Positions 14,148 to 18,469 of a DNA stretch of 18,469 bases are shown here, in pieces. Position 1 is the stretch's first letter, and each line of letters begins with the position of its first letter. Origin of the DNA: Anaerolineales bacterium UBA877 (GTDB lineage: Bacteria > Chloroflexota > Anaerolineae > Anaerolineales > Villigracilaceae). The stretch covers positions 1 to 18,469 of the forward strand of contig DBFP01000024.1 of NCBI GenBank assembly GCA_002294405.1, given 5' to 3'. The notes under the pieces were generated by a model that ran no database searches, was not told where the DNA came from, and worked only from the letters and a program-made list of their open reading frames with translations. The position numbers and the translations under genes are program-made.

Positions 14148-15046
14148 AGCGCTCAGTCCTGATCGTTATCCTGCTCGCTGCAGTTTTGGTCTCCTGCGCT
14201 CCCGTGGACTTGAATGCTCCGATCCCTACCTATGCGACACGCGTGGATCCTGAAGCGTGGGGTCTCGTTCCGTCGGGATCCTTCCTCGAAGGTCAGTTCG
14301 ATCACCCTGCATCGATCGATTACGACTACGAAATGATGGTTACTGACGTGACTGTCTTACAGTATGTGAACTTCCTGAACAAAGCTCTGGCAGACGGTGC
14401 TCTCAAAGAAGATGGTGAGCAAATCGTCGGTTTCTACCCCGGCGACCCGTTCCATGGGGTCAAGCACGAGGTCGAGATCACCGCCACCGACTACATATTC
14501 ATTCCCTTGAACGACCCCGCTTCCCGATTCACCTTCAACGGCACCACGTTCTCGGTCCTCGCAGGTTATGAAAACCATCCGATGACCAACGTCTCCTGGT
14601 TCGGAGCCTGGGGCTACTGCGGGTACTACGGCTTTAGCCTGCCGACCGAACTTGAATGGGAGAAGGCCGCCCGTGGGTCTGTGGACAATCGTCCTTTCCC
14701 CTGGGGCAATGAAATCGCCCGCAACAATGCCAATTTCTACGCCAGCCGGGACCCGTTTGAAGACATGAGTTCCTTCGGCTCGCGCACCACGCCGGTTGGA
14801 TTCTATAACGGCAATACCTATAACGGTTATGTTACACTCAACTCCGCCAGCCCATACGGCCTTTACGACATGGCCGGGAATGTCTGGCAGTGGACCGGGG
14901 ACGTAAATGAAGGTCAGCACTACCGCTATATGCGCGGCGGCTCGAAAGACACCTACGATATGGATCTGCGCGTTTGGGTGCGGAACAATGCCACCCCTAC
15001 CTATTTCAGCCCGGGCGTAGGATTCAGGTGTGTAAGAAACCCTTAA
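14144..15046 (+). CDS. Lipoprotein with FGE-sulfatase (SUMF1-like) domain
   Basis: The 300-residue product has a lipoprotein signal (LVSC, Cys 18), then an FGE/SUMF1 fold: VPSGSFLEGQ (42-51), NHPMTNVSWFGAW (144-156), LPTELEWEKAARG (166-178), YGLYDMAGNVWQWT (238-251), MRGGS (263-267) and GVGFRC (291-296). True formylglycine-generating enzymes have two copper-binding active-site Cys shortly after GGS; here that stretch (KDTYDMDLRVW) has none, so it should not make formylglycine. Other family members are oxidoreductases, ligand-binding proteins or accessory factors. Its ATG overlaps the stop of the 12-helix gene (ATGA), so it is coupled to that protein and probably docks on its outer face. Role is inferred from context only. 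Confidence 0.9.
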   Translation: MKRSVLIVILLAAVLVSCAPVDLNAPIPTYATRVDPEAWGLVPSGSFLEGQFDHPASIDYDYEMMVTDVTVLQYVNFLNKALADGALKEDGEQIVGFYPGDPFHGVKHEVEITATDYIFIPLNDPASRFTFNGTTFSVLAGYENHPMTNVSWFGAWGYCGYYGFSLPTELEWEKAARGSVDNRPFPWGNEIARNNANFYASRDPFEDMSSFGSRTTPVGFYNGNTYNGYVTLNSASPYGLYDMAGNVWQWTGDVNEGQHYRYMRGGSKDTYDMDLRVWVRNNATPTYFSPGVGFRCVRNP

Positions 15047-15056
15047 GCGAAAGCTC

Positions 15057-15074
15057 AAGGATTGGGAAATCCTT
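15057..15074 (+). repeat. Short hairpin between the FGE-like and ctaB-like genes
   Basis: AAGGATT and AATCCTT pair perfectly around GGGA, 10 bases after the stop codon. No T-run follows, so it is more likely an RNA-stabilising or processing hairpin than a terminator. Confidence 0.35.
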
Positions 15075-15143
15075 CATAATCGACCATCCCGGTTCCTTCA
15101 AGACCGCATCCTTGATCCTTTTTCATATAACATGGAGTATTGC

Positions 15144-15998
15144 TTGAAAACCATCCTTGTCAAATTTCATCTTTACTGGCCGTTAATCAAGTCTCTGCAG
15201 ACCGGGTTGCTGCTTGCCACCGGCCTCGCTGGTTATATGTGCGCCCGCTGTCCGGTGATGCACTGGTATGATTTCCTGGGCCTGGCAGTGAGTTTATTCC
15301 TGGCGATTGCCGGAAGTACCATTATAAACATGTGGTACGACCGCGACATCGACGCGGTCATGAACCGCACCCACCATCGTCCCTTGGCAGATGGTCGGGT
15401 ATGCCCCTCCGAAGCCTTACGACTTGGGCTGGTATTTTCCGTGTTGGGTGTTGGACTGGCAATCGTCATGTCCCCTCTCTACGGGTTGATCGTCTTTGCT
15501 GGGTTGTTCTTTGACGTGGTGGTTTACACGCTCTGGCTCAAACGGCGCACAAGCTGGAGCATCGTCTGGGGAGGGATATCAGGGGCGATGCCTATCCTGG
15601 CTGGACGCGCTTTCGGTACAGGTACCATAGATGGTATTGGGATCCTGCTTTCTCTGGCCGTGATATTCTGGATCCCCACTCACATTCTCACCTTTGCCAT
15701 GCGTTACAGCGACGATTATAAAGCCGCAAAGATCCCAACATTCCCATCTGAGTATGGCTTCCAATTCACCCGCATCTCGATCGTCATATCCAGTGTGATC
15801 GCAGCCCTCTCCATTAGCACAGCTGGCATCTTAATCGGGATCCAATGGGGATTCGTTCGGCTATTGGCGGTGTTGTCCGTCGGGTTGATGCTCCTGGCCA
15901 CTGCCATGGTCTTCCGTCCCTCTGAACGGATCAACTTCGGGCTGTTCAAGTATGCCTCGTTGTTCATGCTCAGCGCCATGGTCCTGTTGTCGCTTTGA
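15144..15998 (+). CDS. ctaB: Protoheme IX farnesyltransferase (heme O synthase)-like, UbiA superfamily
   Basis: Integral membrane prenyltransferase of about 284 residues. The first Asp-rich motif NMWYDRDIDAVMNRTHHRPL and the second motif region MRYSDDYKAAKIPTFP are those of CtaB/CyoE, as are LKRRTSWSIVWGGISGAMP and WIPTHILTFA. The enzyme adds a farnesyl group to heme b to make heme O for terminal oxidases. Start: TTG at 15144 has GGAG six bases upstream, while the in-frame ATG at 15132 has no ribosome binding site and contains that GGAG; TTG is preferred. A CARCP pair lies in the first periplasmic loop. It sits in the operon of the 12-helix HxH protein, which suggests that protein uses heme O or A, though other UbiA substrates cannot be excluded. 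Confidence 0.85.
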   Translation: MKTILVKFHLYWPLIKSLQTGLLLATGLAGYMCARCPVMHWYDFLGLAVSLFLAIAGSTIINMWYDRDIDAVMNRTHHRPLADGRVCPSEALRLGLVFSVLGVGLAIVMSPLYGLIVFAGLFFDVVVYTLWLKRRTSWSIVWGGISGAMPILAGRAFGTGTIDGIGILLSLAVIFWIPTHILTFAMRYSDDYKAAKIPTFPSEYGFQFTRISIVISSVIAALSISTAGILIGIQWGFVRLLAVLSVGLMLLATAMVFRPSERINFGLFKYASLFMLSAMVLLSL

Positions 15999-16013
15999 GT
16001 CAGTCTGAATAAA

Positions 16014-16622
16014 ATGATCAAGATCACAATCCTGAATCGGATCATCTTACTCGCAACCGGGCTACTGGCTGCATGGCAGATTGCCGTTGGCATCGACCAC
16101 TTGGGCACCCTCCCCATCGTCGCCTATACGGTCGGCTTTGGGGTGCTGCTCGTGGCAGGGTTGCTGCTGCTCATCTTGGGTTTCGAAGTGCTGGACAGTC
16201 CAATTGTGGTCATCGTCTCGACCATCATCCCCCTCAGTCTGTCCCTGGGATTGATCTGGGACCATCTTCCAGCATTTCGCATCCCTTACCTGTTTTTTGT
16301 GCTGCTCGGCTTTCTGGTCATCATCGTCACCCGCCTTGTCCCGATAAAAAATAAGCTGCCGGTGATCGCGTTGGCCCTTGTGCATGGCATCGCTGGCATG
16401 ACTATCTTTCTCCTGCCCATCATCCTGGCATTTTCAGGACGCATCGCCCCCCGCTTTGCACTGGTTGGCTTGGGTGGCGCCCTGATCGGCGTGGGAGGGC
16501 TGCTGCTCTCCTTCCTCAAGACGGGCAGACCCATCCTCTCCCGCAATACCATCCTGAAGGTTCTGCCTGGCTTGCTTTTATTGATGACAGCCGCCTTTGT
16601 GTTCGGTTTTTCAGCAGCCTGA
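16014..16622 (+). CDS. Seven-helix membrane protein of unknown function
   Basis: The 202-residue product is almost entirely hydrophobic, with about seven predicted helices (roughly 8-26, 35-57, 62-82, 89-107, 115-138, 144-166, 180-199). Histidines at 29 (IDHLG), 84 (WDHLP) and 124 (LVHGIAG) are near helix ends. It follows the ctaB-like gene by 15 bases with only a weak ribosome binding site, so translation probably depends on the upstream gene. I recognise no family. Position in the operon suggests an accessory subunit or an assembly factor of the presumed heme protein; this is inference. Confidence 0.8.
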   Translation: MIKITILNRIILLATGLLAAWQIAVGIDHLGTLPIVAYTVGFGVLLVAGLLLLILGFEVLDSPIVVIVSTIIPLSLSLGLIWDHLPAFRIPYLFFVLLGFLVIIVTRLVPIKNKLPVIALALVHGIAGMTIFLLPIILAFSGRIAPRFALVGLGGALIGVGGLLLSFLKTGRPILSRNTILKVLPGLLLLMTAAFVFGFSAA

Positions 16623-16645
16623 TTCTTATCCTGGGAGCTAACTCT

Positions 16646-17092
16646 GTGGAAAAAACATCGAAGTGGACGCCTGCAACGAAGAAAATATGGCTGCATTTAA
16701 CTGCAGGGATCATGTGGTCAGGCGTGGGCATCATGCTAACCGTCTTCGCTGTCACCTGGTTGGGTCTGGTCCATTCATGGACAGTCCTACTGTTGATCTC
16801 AGCAGGTCTGCTCCTGGCCGCGGCGATCTATTTCTTCGGCTTCTCAAAACTGGCTTTAAAAAATGTCCAGCGCATCATCGCCATCCCCAAGGAACGAGTC
16901 TGCCTGTTTGCCTTCCAGAAATGGACAAGTTACCCCCTGGTGCTGGTGATGGTCGCAATGGGAATCTACCTGCGACGCTACTCCCCCATCCCCAAGCCTG
17001 ACCTGGCGATCCTGTATCTTGGGTTGGGCGCTAGCCTGTTTGCATCCAGCCTTCAATACTATTCCCAAGTGCTTCGCACCGCCCAAACATAA
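16646..17092 (+). CDS. Four-helix membrane protein of unknown function
   Basis: The 148-residue product starts at GTG 16646, with GGGAG eight bases upstream. It has four helices (about 14-37, 42-64, 95-109, 118-138). The opening IWLHLTAGIMWSGVGIML and a middle cytoplasmic loop ending in FAFQKWTSYPLV resemble a widespread but uncharacterised bacterial membrane family I have seen in several phyla. Single His at 17 and 43. It is 23 bases from the previous gene and 68 from the next, so is probably still in the same transcript. No catalytic motif is visible. Confidence 0.8.
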   Translation: MEKTSKWTPATKKIWLHLTAGIMWSGVGIMLTVFAVTWLGLVHSWTVLLLISAGLLLAAAIYFFGFSKLALKNVQRIIAIPKERVCLFAFQKWTSYPLVLVMVAMGIYLRRYSPIPKPDLAILYLGLGASLFASSLQYYSQVLRTAQT

Positions 17093-17102
17093 GTGTTGAC
17101 TA

Positions 17103-17132
17103 TCCAATTGGGTTTTCCGGTTGGAAAATTTT
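17103..17132 (+). terminator. Weak hairpin in the gap before the last gene
   Basis: TCCAATTGG (17103-17111) pairs with CCGGTTGGA (17117-17125) with two G-U pairs, then AAAATTTT. It may reduce read-through into the last gene or stabilise the upstream message. The stem is modest and the T-tract short. Confidence 0.3.
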
Positions 17133-17160
17133 ATATCCAAAACTTGAAAAGGAGAATAAA

Positions 17161-17847
17161 ATGTCAAGAAATATGTGGTGGGCTAAACTGTTGCGTATCG
17201 TCGGGATCGTTTTCATGAGCCTGACCGCGCTCTTCACCATACTGGGTGGCGCAGGCACGACCTGCGTGGCTCTCAACCCGACTGGCTTCGGGGATACCTT
17301 TGCGCCGATCGCCAAATTCCAGTGGCTGTACATCCTGTTCGTCCTGGTCACCGTCGCCATTGGCGTGATGGGCGTGCGGGCGGTTGTCCTACTGGTAAAG
17401 GGTAAGAAGAACGCCTATCGCTATTCCTTGATCGCCCTGATGATGGGGACGGTCGTTGGTGCCATCCATATGGCTTTCTCGCGCAACTTGCGTGGCGGGT
17501 CTTCCATGCCGGTGGATATGGTTGTTTACACCACAGTTCTGACCCTCATCATCTTCCTGCTCTTCCGCATCCCTGCCATCTGGCAGGGTGTGAACTTCGA
17601 GAAACCCGAAGACGAGAATAAGAACGGCAAACAGGCAGCTGCCATTGCCCTGGGTGCCTGCGGATTGTTGTCTTTGACCATCCAGTTCCTGATGGCTCCC
17701 ACCCACACCATCGGCGGAATCAACTACGCTGACGTGTGGCACACAACATTGACGGTTCTCGGCTTGGTTCTGATCCTGGGCAGCATAGCGATGGCAATCT
17801 ATACCAAATTCGCCGTTGCTCGGCGACAGGCACTGGAAATGAAGTAA
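17161..17847 (+). CDS. Six-helix membrane protein of unknown function
   Basis: The 228-residue product has a strong AAAGGAG before its ATG. Six helices are seen (about 10-32, 52-77, 88-105, 120-141, 158-178, 193-215). Histidines at 103 (GAIHMAF), 182 (PTHTIGG) and 194 (DVWHTTL) lie at membrane edges, and a Cys at 35 is in the first outer loop (GGAGTTCVALNP). I recall similar proteins as uncharacterised in Chloroflexota. It closes the plus-strand cluster and is followed by a good terminator. The 68-base gap and weak hairpin upstream leave open that it has its own promoter. Confidence 0.85.
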   Translation: MSRNMWWAKLLRIVGIVFMSLTALFTILGGAGTTCVALNPTGFGDTFAPIAKFQWLYILFVLVTVAIGVMGVRAVVLLVKGKKNAYRYSLIALMMGTVVGAIHMAFSRNLRGGSSMPVDMVVYTTVLTLIIFLLFRIPAIWQGVNFEKPEDENKNGKQAAAIALGACGLLSLTIQFLMAPTHTIGGINYADVWHTTLTVLGLVLILGSIAMAIYTKFAVARRQALEMK

Positions 17848-17884
17848 TCCCCCAGCGAGACAAATCACATAATGTAAAAAACGG

Positions 17885-17920
17885 AACTCCCCTGCGATGG
17901 ATTGTCGTTGGGGAGTTTTT
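17885..17920 (+). terminator. Rho-independent terminator at the end of the cluster
   Basis: AACTCCCC (17885-17892) pairs with GGGGAGTT (17910-17917), with partial pairing inside the loop and a TTTTT tail at 17916-17920. It lies about 38 bases after the last stop. Confidence 0.85.
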
Positions 17921-18303
17921 GTTGAGATCAAAGCAAATGTATTTTCTCTGAGCGCTAATGGCTGTCACAACGCAACCTGACTCGCTGGGTTGAAAATACA
18001 ATACGGTAAAACCAACCGCACCACCTCCACGATCAACATCTTCGATATCCAAATTGGTTTGCTTTAGGTAGCGCGTTAAACCTGGTTTACTACAGCCACG
18101 ATACAGCTACCAGAAGAGAAGGCATAGAAAACATGGAAGATATAGTCATTTTTCCCCCAGGTATTGTACTCACTGGGACAAAACAACACCATATATAGGG
18201 GGTATACAGTTCTAAACCCAACTCATTATCGCTTGGTCGATGGTTCAGATTCTGTAAGGCATTCTCATTTATAGAGCTTGTTTCCGAATCTATAAATTAA
18301 AGC

Positions 18304-18335
18304 ATAATGCCCCTATTATCAATTAGGGGCATTAT
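18304..18335. terminator. Perfect 12-bp hairpin, possible terminator
   Basis: ATAATGCCCCTA (18304-18315) and TAGGGGCATTAT (18324-18335) pair perfectly around eight bases. Neither side has a long T-tract (the minus side continues GCTTTAATTT), so the role is uncertain; end of a transcript or RNA structure. Confidence 0.45.
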
Positions 18336-18385
18336 CTAAGTACCTAATTCCATTCAACTGTCAAAACTTTACTACCGTACAAATA

Positions 18386-18418
18386 GGTGCCCCCAAGCGA
18401 ACTCGAACCGTTGTGGCT
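18386..18418 (-). repeat. tRNA 3'-end-like remnant
   Basis: The minus strand reads CAACGGTTCGAGTTCGCT, then TGGGGGCACC, resembling a T-arm with TTCGAGT loop, acceptor strand and partial CCA. The stem is imperfect and no D or anticodon arm is present upstream. It may be the 3' scar of an integrated element. Confidence 0.35.
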
Positions 18419-18441
18419 GTAAGTTATTGTGAAATGGAAAT

Positions 18442-18465
18442 AAAAATCCCCTCGAGGGGATTTTT
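18442..18465. terminator. Perfect bidirectional terminator hairpin
   Basis: AAAAATCCCC and GGGGATTTTT form a 10-bp perfect stem around TCGA, with A-tract and T-tract on the two sides, the classic form of a terminator that works in both directions. It probably ends a minus-strand gene lying just beyond the window. Confidence 0.8.
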
Positions 18466-18469
18466 GATA

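Larger units (their letters stand above)
17921..18469. other. Gene-free right edge (about 550 bases)
   Basis: No open frame here has a ribosome binding site, a protein-like composition or a recognisable family. The stretch is AT-richer than the operon and holds a small dyad (CAACC...GGTTG at 17973-17992), two strong hairpins and a tRNA-3'-end-like segment, described separately. Confidence 0.5.

Noticed and set aside
14144..15046. Active formylglycine-generating enzyme for sulfatases
   Set aside because: Both catalytic Cys positions lack Cys, and no sulfatase gene is nearby.
14357..15058. Long minus-strand open frame (233 codons) opposite the FGE-like gene
   Set aside because: It is antisense to a gene with clear family motifs, has no ribosome binding site, and its composition (runs of Val, Gly, Arg) is that of a shadow frame.
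1..18469. CRISPR arrays, insertion sequences, transposases, integrases, rRNA genes
   Set aside because: No spaced direct repeats, no transposase or integrase-like protein, and no rRNA sequence was seen on either strand.

Overview
The window (about 18.5 kb, moderate GC) reads like a free-living bacterium of the phylum Chloroflexota, probably class Anaerolineae. This rests on a full-length LuxR-family ATPase (MalT/LAL type) plus the relic of a second one, several small conserved proteins of a kind I associate with that class, and the style of the membrane proteins. It is inference from family recognition; no rRNA or complete tRNA is present to confirm it.

Left part (about 1-7824, minus strand). 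A 910-residue MalT-like LuxR regulator with its own terminator is followed by a tightly spaced run of genes read in the same direction: two overlapping small proteins (one Cys-rich), a YIP1-type membrane protein, an ABC-2 exporter (ATPase and permease sharing an ATGA overlap), a SpoIIM-like membrane protein, a CPBP intramembrane protease and possibly a 24-codon ORF behind a strong ribosome binding site. This looks like one operon for membrane or peptide handling, with substrate unknown.

Middle (about 7825-9796). This is a graveyard. It holds the first ~200 residues of a second MalT-like regulator ending in unrelated sequence, the C-terminal end of a GPH/MFS-type transporter (minus strand) joined back to back to the C-terminal third of agmatine deiminase (plus strand), a long perfect hairpin, and two tRNA-3'-end-like scars that bracket the relics.

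Right part (9797-17847). Two convergent Crp/Fnr-type regulators are followed by plus-strand genes: a lipoprotein with a C-terminal CxxCH motif, an 8-helix membrane protein, a terminator, a 12-helix protein built of three ~153-residue repeats with HxH motifs, an FGE-fold lipoprotein lacking the catalytic cysteines, a heme O synthase-like prenyltransferase (CtaB/CyoE), and three small membrane proteins. Both transcription units start with an FNR-type 5-N4-5 palindrome placed about 41.5-42.5 bases upstream of the predicted start site, each with an extended -10. The set looks like a Crp/Fnr-controlled, heme-dependent membrane redox system. The 12-helix protein has the helix count and threefold pseudo-symmetry of heme-copper oxidase / NO reductase catalytic subunits, but does not show their full canonical histidine set. 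It is the best candidate here for something undescribed.

Right edge (17848-18469). No gene is seen; there is a terminator after the last gene, two more strong hairpins and a third tRNA-3'-end-like scar.
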